Both the position numbers and the translations under genes were made by a program. Below, piece after piece: positions 18,660 through 27,586 of a stretch of 64,000 bases of DNA. Source of the stretch: Terriglobus tenax (GTDB taxonomy: Bacteria; Acidobacteriota; Terriglobia; Terriglobales; Acidobacteriaceae); NCBI RefSeq assembly GCF_025685395.1, contig NZ_JAGSYA010000004.1:248001-312000 (forward strand), written 5' to 3'. The notes under the pieces are model-generated. The model did not search any database, was not told the DNA's origin, and was given only the letters and a program-made list of their open reading frames with translations. Numbering within the stretch: the first letter of the stretch is position 1; each line of letters opens with the position of its first letter.

Positions 18660-19814
18660 TTAGAGCGCGCGGTCATTCATGACCAGGGCCACAGCGCTGC
18701 GCAGGCGCGCAAGGCTGCCCTCAAACGCCGGACGGAGCTTCGGTCCCCGGTAGAAGGCGTTGCGGCGCATCTCGGTGTCAATGCAGGAGGCAACCAGTTG
18801 CCAGACCGTGGTGATATCGCCGACGATGACGATCTCGCTGGGCGCAAGTCCCGAGGCGATCATACGCAGGCCTTTGCCTAGATACGTTGCTGCCTTTTGC
18901 AGGGCCGTGAGCGCGTGCTTGTCGCCGTTCTGCGCCAGGTGGAGAAGGTTGTCGTAGGAGGCAAGCCGGCTTCCGCTGGCTTCCTCGTAATAGCGCAGGG
19001 CGGCACGGTTAGAGGCCGTGACCTCCCAGCAGCCATTGCTGCCGCAGGCGCAGGCAGGACCGTTCTCATCGATCTGTACGTGACCAAACTCGCCCGCCAT
19101 GCCCTCTTCCCCGCGAAGCAACTGCCCGTTGGCGAAGATACCGGTGCCGATGCCTTCGGCGACGTTAACGACGACAAGGTCATGCATGCCGTCACTCTCG
19201 CCGAACCATACTTCCGATAAGGCACAGGCATTGGCGACGTTGTCCATCTCGACGCGAAGATCGGTGGCGCGCTCCATGCGCTGCTTAACGGCAAGTACAG
19301 GCCAATGCAGATTGGGCGCGAAGATGAGCTTCTGCTGCTCCAGATCGGCACGGCCGGGAATGCAAATACCAATACCATCGAGCGAACGCTCAGGATGCGT
19401 GTCGACCATACGACGGACGGCCTTGATGATGGCGTTCATGGCGGCGCGTGCGTCGTCGGGCAGCGGCACGATGCTTTGCGAAACGACACGTCCTGCAAGA
19501 TCAACAATACCCAGCGTAGTTTGCGAAGGATGAATGTCGAGAGCGAGCACGGCCCGCTTGTCGTTGATCTGCAGGAAGGTTGGGCGGCGTCCGCGGGGCA
19601 GGCGTCCGATTTCGCCTTCGATGATCCAACCGCCGGAGATCAGCTCCTCGACGATGAGTGAGACAGTGCTGCGCTGCAGGCCTGAGATGCGCGACAGCTC
19701 CGCGCGAGAGATGGGCTGGCGCGTGCGGATGAGGTTGAAGACCAGCGAGAGATTGATCTGCCGTGGCGTCTTATTCGATGCGCTCTGGTGGCGCGTAAGG
19801 CGGAATCGTTGCAA
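18660..19814 (-). CDS. ROK-family transcriptional regulator (NagC/XylR-like)
   Basis: A 384-residue repressor. The N-terminal winged helix-turn-helix spans about 33-65 (ISRAELSRISGLQRSTVSLIVEEL). The ROK fold follows. The zinc-binding signature is intact: His245 in GEFGHVQIDENGPACACGSN, and Cys255, Cys257 and Cys262. The DNVANACALSE block carries the sugar-kinase Asp191. The phosphate loop is altered (DIHPSQTT instead of DxGGTx), which fits a sugar-responsive repressor without kinase activity. No sugar operon is adjacent, so the regulon is unknown. Confidence 0.88.
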   Translation of the reverse strand: MQRFRLTRHQSASNKTPRQINLSLVFNLIRTRQPISRAELSRISGLQRSTVSLIVEELISGGWIIEGEIGRLPRGRRPTFLQINDKRAVLALDIHPSQTTLGIVDLAGRVVSQSIVPLPDDARAAMNAIIKAVRRMVDTHPERSLDGIGICIPGRADLEQQKLIFAPNLHWPVLAVKQRMERATDLRVEMDNVANACALSEVWFGESDGMHDLVVVNVAEGIGTGIFANGQLLRGEEGMAGEFGHVQIDENGPACACGSNGCWEVTASNRAALRYYEEASGSRLASYDNLLHLAQNGDKHALTALQKAATYLGKGLRMIASGLAPSEIVIVGDITTVWQLVASCIDTEMRRNAFYRGPKLRPAFEGSLARLRSAVALVMNDRAL

Positions 19815-19947
19815 GGCTTCTTCCAGGCGTCCTTCCGTGCAATCTTAGCTGGAGCGCGTCACGATGCGGAAGTCTTTCGTTTTCCTCGCCGTAGAGCATG
19901 ACATAGCGGTCACAAACAGCGGTTTTGCGATAGACTGAATAAGGAAT

Positions 19948-20024
<77 letters not shown>

Positions 20025-20304
20025 TTCTTAAAAACCACAAAATCGCGGAATTTCTCTGTGCTGCCGATTCTATGGCAGGCAATCACCTTTTTAAAGGAAA
20101 ATCGGTGAATGCTGAGCTCCGCCGAAACAGTGCTTCAGCTACCTGCGTTCGCCTCCGGAGTAACGCTTTTGCTGGCCTTTTCCTATTAGCCGCCTGTTTT
20201 CAACGAGTTCCCGGACAGCAACTTCAGGTTGCTGTGCAGCTCCCATTTTGGAGTGACGTGTCATACCTCAACCCGATGCGAAGCAGTGTGCCTCCCAGAC
20301 GGCA
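20025..20304. other. Gap between tRNA-Val and the RHS cassette
   Basis: The sequence is less GC-rich by eye than the left flank. A 78-codon plus-strand frame is present but has no convincing ribosome site or family features. No terminator was found for the minus-strand cassette that ends here. Confidence 0.3.
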
Positions 20305-20649
20305 CTAGCTCCGCTTCAGGACGAAGTAAACGAGCGAGAACCAGATGCAGAAGTCGGCAAGGAAAATCGGAACCAGCAAGAACCCGGGGAAGCGGCTGTC
20401 CTGCCAAGGCACGAGGAACGTCACCATTAGATGGACTGCCGCGATGCCCACCATAAGCAGCCAGAACGACTGCTTACGCCTGAACTCCCATGCGATGAAC
20501 CCAAGAGCGAACATCACTCCTACTGACACGCCGAGCGGTCGGGCTCGTGCTGCGCCGCCATTTAGAGAAGCAAAAGCAAAGTAGCAAATTCCGAGAACGA
20601 GGCCGAGCCAGCCCCCCGTTCTCACGTCCAGAGTTTTGAATTGAGGCAT
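20305..20649 (-). CDS. Small four-helix membrane protein, paralogue 3 (candidate RHS immunity)
   Basis: A 114-residue protein starting at the ATG at 20649, four bases after the stop of the preceding paralogue, so probably translationally coupled. It has about four hydrophobic segments (GLVLGICYFAFASL, GVSVGVMFALGFIAW, LLMVGIAAVHLMVTFLV, FLLVPIFLADFCIWFSLVYF). The motif FW, about 16 residues, then LVPWQDSRFPGFLLVP is shared with the genes at 20654-21010 and 21710-22114. It is the last gene of the RHS locus. No known family was recognised. From its position and topology it may protect the inner membrane against an RHS-type tip; this is inference. Confidence 0.7.
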   Translation of the reverse strand: MPQFKTLDVRTGGWLGLVLGICYFAFASLNGGAARARPLGVSVGVMFALGFIAWEFRRKQSFWLLMVGIAAVHLMVTFLVPWQDSRFPGFLLVPIFLADFCIWFSLVYFVLKRS

Positions 20650-20653
20650 CAAC

Positions 20654-21010
20654 CTAGCCCGCATACCTCTTAAGAACACTGTGAGCACAGAACAGGCTCA
20701 GAGCAAAATCGAGGATGCCGATTGGTACAAGGACGAAGCCAGGCATATGTTCATCTCCCCACGGCACCAACACGACCAGGGCAAGATGGGCGACCGCCAG
20801 AACCACCATGACATACCAGAACGCTCGAAGGTGCCGGAAGTTCCATGCCCCATATCCAACAACGAGCAATACGGCCACTGAAACGCTTCCGGCCATGGCC
20901 AAGCCCATTTTCCCTTGCAGAGCAAATAAGACATATACGAGCAGGCCGCAAAGTCCCACCCATAGCCCGGTCTTTCTGCTAGCACCTCTGAACCTCAACG
21001 TTGAACTCAT
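20654..21010 (-). CDS. Small four-helix membrane protein, paralogue 2 (candidate RHS immunity)
   Basis: A 118-residue protein from the ATG at 21010, only five bases after the stop of the orphan RHS-tip module; GAGG overlapping that stop serves as its ribosome site. Hydrophobic segments are LWVGLCGLLVYVLFAL, GSVSVAVLLVVGYGAW, FWYVMVVLAVAHLALVVL and FVLVPIGILDFALSLF. The conserved LVPWGDEHMPGFVLVP matches paralogue 3 closely and paralogue 1 more loosely. Placement straight after an RHS-like C-terminal fragment is the classic position of a cognate immunity gene. The function is inferred, not shown. Confidence 0.72.
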   Translation of the reverse strand: MSSTLRFRGASRKTGLWVGLCGLLVYVLFALQGKMGLAMAGSVSVAVLLVVGYGAWNFRHLRAFWYVMVVLAVAHLALVVLVPWGDEHMPGFVLVPIGILDFALSLFCAHSVLKRYAG

Positions 21011-21015
21011 TTGCC

Positions 21016-21667
21016 TCACCGAGCCATGCAAGCGTTGTAATCCTTACCTGTACTGATGAGGTCAGCACCAGCGGAAATGACATTTAACGCCGTTCCTATT
21101 CCAGGTAAGAGGTTGGCAAATGATTTCGCAAACCCAGCCTCAGTTCGAAGCGAGATTCGGGCGGCAGGAGTTAGCGCAGTCACATGAAGGCCAGCAAATG
21201 TACTGGTCAGACCGACCACTCCTGTTCTTGATGTGTCCGCAGAGATGGCGCTGTTAACTACCGAAGTAATGCCAACGGCAGTTTGGAACACCCGCTACGA
21301 TTGCGTCTGTAGCTAATCCTGTGGCTGATGCCCCCCAAGGCCCACTTCCGCCGGGAATACCTTGCCTTGGGCCAGCTAGGACACCTTGAGCCATGTTGTA
21401 GAAGACATTCTGGCCGCCACCCGAACCTGTACGAATGCTAGTTACGAGATCGGTGATGCTGCTGAAGGTATTGCCAGCCAAAGCGCTCGATATAAAGCCG
21501 CCGACCGGACTGGTTCCAATTCCGAGCTTGCTTAAACCGTTCGCTAAACTCGTTGTCGTTCCGAAGTTGGAAGCACAGTTGAAGACATTCCCGTTACTTG
21601 GGGCGATAACGGGAACTATCTCGGCCCAAAGATTCCCGTATTCGCTCACAAATTCGCCGCTCGTCAT
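21016..21667 (-). pseudogene. Orphan RHS C-terminal tip module, frameshifted
   Basis: Two overlapping minus-strand frames make one interrupted module. The first, from the ATG at 21667, begins MTSGEFVSEYGNLW and runs Gly/Ala-rich to ATGLATDAIVAGV. A one-base frameshift around 21280-21295 is needed to continue as FQTAVGITSVVNSAIS and end LLPGIGTALNVISAG, then DYNACMAR. The last 35 or so residues resemble the end of the intact RHS protein (LPILSYISTGISTAEDL, then YSSCMAGN) in hydrophobicity and in the closing Y-x-x-C-M-A. There is no RHS core, and the open frame is continuous back to the stop of paralogue 1. This matches a displaced toxin-tip cassette that has since decayed. Programmed frameshifting or an assembly error is also possible. 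Confidence 0.6.
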
Positions 21668-21709
21668 ATTCGCATTGTGATTGCAAACCGCCCCGGAGAG
21701 CGGCCTGGG

Positions 21710-22114
21710 TTAGTCCGGGGAACTAGATTCCGGATGCTTATCGGCAGATCGTGCACCAAACAGGTAGATGATGCCCTCGTCGACGAGGTAGATCCCCAAA
21801 GCCGCAGGTAACAGACCATATGCAGGCAACGACTGGTCACCAAACGGCACAAGGAAGATCACCATCATCTGAATGAGCAGTATCAGCAATATTGCTAACC
21901 AAAACCGCAGCATCCTACGCGCTTCCCATCGAAGCACCATCACTAGCGCATCCACGGCTACGCACACACCTGCAGCTCTTCCACGGCCCCAGCCCGCAAA
22001 ATGGGCAACAATCATAAAAACAGGAATCCCACAGAGCAAACAAAGAAGCGCAATCCTACGTTCAGCACTATCGGATTCGCTCGCTGATCTTATGCCGTTT
22101 GCATCACTCTTCAT
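21710..22114 (-). CDS. Small membrane protein, paralogue 1 (candidate cognate immunity of the RHS protein)
   Basis: A 134-residue protein whose ATG follows the RHS stop after a single base (TAG-C-ATG), so it is almost certainly co-translated. A polar N-terminus (MKSDANGIRSASESDSAERR) precedes four hydrophobic segments (IALLCLLCGIPVFMIVAHF, AAGVCVAVDALVMVLRW, FWLAILLILLIQMMVIFLV, YGLLPAALGIYLVDEGIIYLF). LVPFGDQSLPAYGLLP corresponds to LVPWxDxxxPGFxLVP of the two paralogues. By position this would be the immunity partner of the current RHS tip. Pore-forming colicins likewise have polytopic membrane immunity proteins, which supports the idea only by analogy. Confidence 0.75.
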   Translation of the reverse strand: MKSDANGIRSASESDSAERRIALLCLLCGIPVFMIVAHFAGWGRGRAAGVCVAVDALVMVLRWEARRMLRFWLAILLILLIQMMVIFLVPFGDQSLPAYGLLPAALGIYLVDEGIIYLFGARSADKHPESSSPD

Positions 22115-22115
22115 G

Positions 22116-25100
22116 CTAATTACCCGCCATGCAGGAACTATACGACTGATAAGTTTTTGCCAGATCCTCCGCCGTACTGATACCTGTCGAGATATAGCTC
22201 AGAATAGGCAACGCGCTCAATGCTTTGAAGTTGTTGGCGACCGCAGATGCTTTATCGAGTATTGCGAGTGTGGATGCGGCTGTTCCCAATGTGCCATTCG
22301 CGAAATTACCAACTCCTTGAGCGAAACTCGTTGAGGTCGCAGCAGAATATCCAGTAGCGACTGTACCAACCGCAATTGTTCCAACCAGTCTCACAGCACC
22401 GCCCCCGGGAAGAAACCCTGCTCCAATAGATGCTACGTCAAGCGCTAATGAGACGCCATTCTTCTTCAAAGCCACACCAGCACAATGAGATGCCGTTGTT
22501 GGGTTACTTGGGGCTCCTCCGCTACCATCCGAAGCGCCGCCCCCTGGGCTAAGTCCGCCACGCGACCCGACGTAGCCACAAAAAGTATCCATACTATCGT
22601 AGCTACCGTCGACGTAATTGTATTGGTCATAGCATATGTAGTCGCTTGTCCCTTGGGGGTCGATTCTTATCAGAGGATTATTGCTGGCATACGTATACCG
22701 ATTGAATGACTGCGGATCGAAGATGCTGTAACTTCCGTCGTACGGATCAGGGCTCTGCCATCTTCCGGTTGCGGAGCTGAGTTCGCGGAAGGTGGCGTGT
22801 TCCATGCCCGATCCCTGAGCCAGATCGTGGTCGGTCAGGGCGAAGTGGGATGGGTTTGTGTCAGACGATGAACTGGTCAGGCCATCGCCGAAGGGAGCGG
22901 AGTAGAACGATGCTTCCATCGCGCCGGAGGAAGAAGTCCGGATGCGATCCGTACCAACCAGATCCTGGTGCTGATAATGAAGTCCATTGGAATCGGAGTA
23001 CGCATACGGCTGACCACCCACGTAATACTGCGTGGCGATAAAGCTTCCATCGTCCTGCCACGTCGTGCTGCGTCTTCCGGACAAATCGAACCCATATCTC
23101 TTTACGGTTCCGAACTCGTTGGTCTTGACCCGATGGTTCAAGGCGTCATACATGTACGACGCCAGCACCGTAGAACCCGCCGCATCTCTCACCTCGGTCA
23201 AATTACCTTCGGCATCATAGATATAGCTACGCTGGCCGTCGTTCGTCAGATTGCCAGCGGCGTCGTATCCGTACCCTTGGATATGATTATGCACGTCGAA
23301 GCTCAGAGACTGACCGTCCTGCTGCACGCGGTTGCCATAACGGTCATAAGACCAGGTATGGCTAACCGTCGGCCCAGGCATACTCACTATACGATCGAAT
23401 TCGTCATAGGCAATCGTCGCACACTGCCCCAAAGCGGTATCGCAAAGCCCATCCATTCTTGAGGCTATGTATGTGGTACCGACACCGTACATCTGAGTGT
23501 TGCAATTGAATTCGGGATTCCCCGCGCACACCCATTTTGCCTGTTGGCGGCCGCTTGGTCCAAACCAGTTAAAGGTGTTGAGCCCATTTCCCTGGGCACT
23601 CGTCACCGCCCCAAACGGACTCATCGACGTAGCAGTGTAAAGCGACCCGAAAGAGCTATTGTTTATCGATGTCATCTGGCTTGCCAAGTTGTACCCGTAA
23701 GTCGCCGTGGGAGCGCTTATCCAGCTCTCTTGAACCATGCGTCCTGCAAGATCGTATTGATACCACTTCCAAACATCACGAGCGGGATTGCCACACCAGT
23801 CAGGTAGGCAGGTAATCGAGTTTGTCACATTCCCAGCTACATCATATGCAAACTGTGTTCCGCCCTGCGTTTCTTCGAATGTAAGCTGGCCTTTTGAAGC
23901 CCCTAGCTGAACATCACCCCAATGCGTGCTTTCGTCATACGCGAACGACTTGCTTGGGGTGCCATCGTCGTAGGACACCGAGTTGACGCGACCAAGCGAG
24001 TCATATTGTGTTGTGGTCGTCGTCTTTACATTTGAATCAGACTGGTTCGCGCGGGGACGAGTCCGGGTGACTACCAGGCCCGTGGAGTTGTACGCGTAGC
24101 TATAGTCGGTGACACCGCGCTCCGGCTCCTCGGTATGGATCGTCCGGCCAGCAGCATCGGTCTGGAAGACGCGACTCCGGTCTCCTTGGCTGATCGTTGT
24201 CTTATGGTTCACATCGTCGTAGTCGTAGTGGGTGTTGTATCCGCTACCAGCGATATCCGTCGGGCATGTCGAGGGAGAGCCGGAGTTCGGGAATGTTGCT
24301 CCCGTCAGCTCGCAGACTTCTTTGACGCGGCCCAGAAGGTCATATTGTGTGATGGTGCCCTTGCCCGGATTAACCTGCGTCTTAGCTGCGCGAGACCAGT
24401 AGGTGTTTGTTGTGGTCGATCCGTCTGGGCGGCTGATCGACAGAGTGCGCCCAAGGGCGTCGTAGGTATAGTTCGTACTGTTCGACGTGCATTGCGACCC
24501 GCCCGTGTCTGACGACGCAGAGTAGGGAGCGCTCACGCTCTGCACCTGCCCGGCTGCGTCATAGCAAGTGTCCGTCAGATACCAGGTGCTGGCTGAAGCC
24601 TTAACAGCCGTACGCCATGCCCGACCATAACCATCCAGATACGTCTTCTGTACGGCGGTGTCGTTGCTGTTGAGCTTCGTTGCTACTCGGACCATCGACG
24701 GGACATAGGTGTAGTCCACCTCACCTCCACCAGGGGTGCCGACTTTTGTAGGCCGCATTAAAGCGTCATACTGCAGAACCTGTGTGGTCTGGCCTGCGTT
24801 GTAGCCAGTGCTCGAAGTAATGGCCGCTGCTCCAGCGTCGTACGTGGCCGATGTGGTCAACGCAGACACCGCGCTATTGCCGGATGTCTGAGAGCTGGAA
24901 CTGGTCGCAAATGCTCCAGTACCGTCATAGCCGAAGGTGGTCGAAAACCCATTCAACGTAGAACTCCGACGCATACCTGCATCGTCGTTCGTAAAAGTTG
25001 TCGTGATGTAATCAGACCCTCCGATCCAAACCTTGGATGAGGTTAGATTGCCTGGCGCCCCACCCAGGAGCGAATGCTGTGGAACGCCCGATGTGCCAAT

Positions 25101-26636
25101 TGCTGCCGTTTCATCGTAGCCATTCGTCGTGTTGGAGAGTATATTACCCGCCCCATCCCATACATAATTAGCCACCAATTCACCGGTGTTGAGATTATAT
25201 GAATACTCCGTGCTTCGTAGTAGCGAGTTGCTGTTGGCCGGATCGTACTGCCAACTGCCGGAAAGCAACCCATTTGTGTCATAGGCACTTCTCGTCAGCA
25301 CAGCCGATCCGCCGTTGGACTTCGTCGTCACGTCCGTCTGAGTGACAGCGGTGGTCAGCAACGCAGGAGTCGACTGCGAATTGTAGACGGTTGTGGCTTC
25401 CGACAGCGGCGTAGCTCCTGTGTTCCCGCCTTGCCATACGCGCTGGCTGGTCGGATACCATAGGCCCTGATCGGTGCTCACAAAGGCATAGGACGAGTGA
25501 TTGCTCAGTTCGTCGTCCACTTCCGTCGTGGAGGTCGCGCTGCTACTGCTATGAGCGCGAGCATATATCTTCGAAGACGAGCTTGTACTCCTGGTCAGCG
25601 TTGCCGGAGTTCCATCGTCATTGATACCCGATCCATTGCAACCGCCGCTGTAGGCATAGCTGATAACTCCTCCACCGGGCAACGTCACCGAAGCCAAACG
25701 GCCAGTCACATTTCCCGAGGCCCCAGGTGTGGATTCGTAAGCGAAGGTGTACTTGTCGTCGGGAGAATCTGGCAGGACAAGTTGGTACGGTAGATCAACC
25801 GTTGTCGGGCTGTATTCGGTGATCCCTGAGCACTGAAAGTTTGTTTGAACCGTATAGGTGTGGTATGTAAGCGTTGCCGTCGCGGTTGAGGCTCCACCGT
25901 TTTGCAACGTGACGGGATAGGTGAAAGTGCGCGGGCTGGAAGCGGACCCTCCGCCAACAGTCAGAGCGGTCACGCCAAGCGTATCAGTGAATGTACCGTT
26001 TGGATTGATCGTGATCGTATTACCGTTGCTGTCTTGGACGGTCGCATTGGGTGAACTCGTCGTGACATAAATAGTTTTGCCGTCGCGCGTATGAACCACA
26101 GCTTCAGGCCATCCGCTAATCCATAAACCAGAACCGTCGTATGCTTTCCCATCTCCCGTAATAATGGGCTCTTCATACGTATTAGGGCAGAATCGGCCTG
26201 AGTACTTAAAGCCGTGAGCACCACCATAAGGGTCGTGATAGACGTAGTTGGACGTTGTCGTCCCTGTCGCCTGGGGCTGGTCTGGCTGGTTCGGACACTT
26301 CATTGTCCCCGTCTTGTATGTGATATAACCGGCCACGGCATTGCCGTTCAGAAGCCCATGGAAACCCCACTCAGGGTCTGGCTGCCATGTCCCGTTGGGT
26401 GACCAGACCAATCCTTCGTAGTTCAAAACATACGAAAAGTTCAGGCCGCGTCCCGAACGCGTAACGATAGGCAGTGCGAAATGCACGTTCAGATTGCCAA
26501 GATTAACGGTGTCGAAGCCTTTGTTGTCATAGGCACCGAACGGATAGATACCCGTTCCGTTCGTTTGAGCTTCGTTGGAAACAACAAGGCAGAACACAAC
26601 TGCGATCAACGCAGCAAAACGTACAAACAGCTTCAT
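22116..26636 (-). CDS. Secreted RHS/YD-repeat protein with hydrophobic C-terminal tip
   Basis: A 1506-residue protein with signal peptide MKLFVRFAALIAVVFCLVVS. The N-terminal region contains GIYPFGAYDNKGFDTVNLG, and many YD-type repeats follow from roughly residue 480 to 1300 (for example YDALGRTLSISRPDGSTT and YDAEGNLTEVRDAAGST). The RHS core closes with GRWQSPDPYDG, FNRYTYASNNPLIRIDPQG at about 1329. After this comes a 177-residue tip: a Cys/Tyr-rich start (YICYDQYNYVDGSYDS), a Gly-rich linker, then a hydrophobic Gly/Ala region (LALDVASIGAGFLPGGGAV and beyond) ending SSCMAGN. Such proteins build a shell around a variable C-terminal effector. The tip shows no recognised nuclease or protease motif; membrane insertion is inferred from its composition. 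Less GC-rich than neighbours by eye, suggesting acquisition. Confidence 0.9.
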   Translation of the reverse strand: MKLFVRFAALIAVVFCLVVSNEAQTNGTGIYPFGAYDNKGFDTVNLGNLNVHFALPIVTRSGRGLNFSYVLNYEGLVWSPNGTWQPDPEWGFHGLLNGNAVAGYITYKTGTMKCPNQPDQPQATGTTTSNYVYHDPYGGAHGFKYSGRFCPNTYEEPIITGDGKAYDGSGLWISGWPEAVVHTRDGKTIYVTTSSPNATVQDSNGNTITINPNGTFTDTLGVTALTVGGGSASSPRTFTYPVTLQNGGASTATATLTYHTYTVQTNFQCSGITEYSPTTVDLPYQLVLPDSPDDKYTFAYESTPGASGNVTGRLASVTLPGGGVISYAYSGGCNGSGINDDGTPATLTRSTSSSSKIYARAHSSSSATSTTEVDDELSNHSSYAFVSTDQGLWYPTSQRVWQGGNTGATPLSEATTVYNSQSTPALLTTAVTQTDVTTKSNGGSAVLTRSAYDTNGLLSGSWQYDPANSNSLLRSTEYSYNLNTGELVANYVWDGAGNILSNTTNGYDETAAIGTSGVPQHSLLGGAPGNLTSSKVWIGGSDYITTTFTNDDAGMRRSSTLNGFSTTFGYDGTGAFATSSSSQTSGNSAVSALTTSATYDAGAAAITSSTGYNAGQTTQVLQYDALMRPTKVGTPGGGEVDYTYVPSMVRVATKLNSNDTAVQKTYLDGYGRAWRTAVKASASTWYLTDTCYDAAGQVQSVSAPYSASSDTGGSQCTSNSTNYTYDALGRTLSISRPDGSTTTNTYWSRAAKTQVNPGKGTITQYDLLGRVKEVCELTGATFPNSGSPSTCPTDIAGSGYNTHYDYDDVNHKTTISQGDRSRVFQTDAAGRTIHTEEPERGVTDYSYAYNSTGLVVTRTRPRANQSDSNVKTTTTTQYDSLGRVNSVSYDDGTPSKSFAYDESTHWGDVQLGASKGQLTFEETQGGTQFAYDVAGNVTNSITCLPDWCGNPARDVWKWYQYDLAGRMVQESWISAPTATYGYNLASQMTSINNSSFGSLYTATSMSPFGAVTSAQGNGLNTFNWFGPSGRQQAKWVCAGNPEFNCNTQMYGVGTTYIASRMDGLCDTALGQCATIAYDEFDRIVSMPGPTVSHTWSYDRYGNRVQQDGQSLSFDVHNHIQGYGYDAAGNLTNDGQRSYIYDAEGNLTEVRDAAGSTVLASYMYDALNHRVKTNEFGTVKRYGFDLSGRRSTTWQDDGSFIATQYYVGGQPYAYSDSNGLHYQHQDLVGTDRIRTSSSGAMEASFYSAPFGDGLTSSSSDTNPSHFALTDHDLAQGSGMEHATFRELSSATGRWQSPDPYDGSYSIFDPQSFNRYTYASNNPLIRIDPQGTSDYICYDQYNYVDGSYDSMDTFCGYVGSRGGLSPGGGASDGSGGAPSNPTTASHCAGVALKKNGVSLALDVASIGAGFLPGGGAVRLVGTIAVGTVATGYSAATSTSFAQGVGNFANGTLGTAASTLAILDKASAVANNFKALSALPILSYISTGISTAEDLAKTYQSYSSCMAGN

Positions 26637-26787
26637 CGTCCGGGCAGTCCTCAGCAGGAATGCACACAGGCTTGGGGAAATAGAGGTTTTGGTGATTGGC
26701 GAGTCTAACGCCCGCTTCAGCCACTATGACAGTCGGCAGGGCTGCGCGTCAATGTCTCAGCCCCATGACTCAAGGGCAATCGCGTAC
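26637..26787. other. Upstream region of the RHS gene
   Basis: About 150 bases upstream of the RHS start should contain its promoter. No clear promoter pair was identified by eye. Confidence 0.3.
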
Positions 26788-26982
26788 TCAGGGCGAGATT
26801 GAGAAAGAACACCGGCAGCGGTTCAAGGGACCCAGCTTCTCGGCCCGGAGGAACACGGTTTCGTCGGGCGATTCGCTCTCAATGACGAAGGCTCGCCCCT
26901 GTAACTCCGGCCGACCATGGACGGCGGCTTGCGCTGCGAAGCTTATCGGGACAGGGGCGAACGGCCCGCGCCATTCGAACGA
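26788..26982 (-). pseudogene. Startless ORF remnant
   Basis: A minus-strand frame stays open for 64 codons between two stops but has no usable start codon. It includes SFEWRGPFAPVPISFAAQAA and GRAFVIESESPDETVFLRAE, protein-like in composition. It is probably a fragment of a gene broken at the edge of the accessory region. The family is not recognised. Confidence 0.3.
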
Positions 26983-27191
26983 TCATTGCGGGCATGGGAA
27001 TGACGGTGGGGCATCGCTTCATACTCGACACTATGGAGCCGCAAAGCCTCCGCCTCCGGCCTCGCGGACTCGGTTCAGAAGTAACCGGATACGCTGACTG
27101 CCAAGCCCTCGAATGGTTCTGCCCCGGCCCGGCGATTCCGCACCGTAGAGCGACCGCTGGACAACCTCGGCTATACCCCTAGCTTGGGTTT
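26983..27191. other. Gap upstream of the startless remnant
   Basis: Nothing convincing is seen here. Several overlapping short frames on both strands lack ribosome sites and family features. Confidence 0.3.
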
Positions 27192-27482
27192 TTACGTGCG
27201 GGGATTTTGTGAATTGCGACCGTCTTCGAGGCGGAAAAGCCCTTCGAGAAACGCCTGGCTGTCGCCCATCGCTCCGGGGTCCGCGTACGCACAAACAAGC
27301 TTTTCGCGTGTCGATTTAGGAAGCTGCTTTAGCTGGGTTTTCGTGAGCGGCTGGCCGGTGTAAAGAAACTCTTTGATGCAGCGTTCCTTAGGGCCACTCA
27401 ACGACTTTGCGATGAACACCAGCGTCCCGAAGTCAACCACCGTTACGGTTACAGAGTCGAGCTTCATAAGCTGTACGTTCAT
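27192..27482 (-). CDS. Small hypothetical protein
   Basis: A 96-residue frame from an ATG preceded by GGGAGGG at eight bases, a good ribosome site. The sequence is soluble and mixed alpha/beta: it starts MNVQLMKLDSVTVTVVDFG, continues TQLKQLPKSTREKLVCAYAD and ends in a polar tail. There is no signal peptide or membrane segment, and no family was recognised. It lies between the esterase stop and the remnant next to the RHS locus, on the same strand as the esterase. Confidence 0.5.
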   Translation of the reverse strand: MNVQLMKLDSVTVTVVDFGTLVFIAKSLSGPKERCIKEFLYTGQPLTKTQLKQLPKSTREKLVCAYADPGAMGDSQAFLEGLFRLEDGRNSQNPRT

Positions 27483-27586
27483 TAGGCTGCCCTCCCGGTA
27501 TTACCGATTCCGAGCAGGCTTACGCGCTCATGAACGGCCTGGAGGTCGGCGGTTGCAAGGCGTAACGCCGAGTCGTATCGAGGGTG

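Noticed and set aside
20072-20308. A 78-codon plus-strand frame after tRNA-Val
   Set aside because: No ribosome site, no recognisable features, and it overlaps the end of the minus-strand membrane protein.
22116-26636. Internal repeats of the RHS gene as a possible CRISPR or tandem DNA repeat
   Set aside because: The periodicity is at protein level (YD-type repeats) and degenerate at DNA level. No CRISPR array was seen anywhere in the window.
26696-27097. A 133-codon plus-strand frame upstream of the RHS gene
   Set aside because: Low-complexity Arg/Ser/Pro composition and a better, though startless, reading on the other strand.
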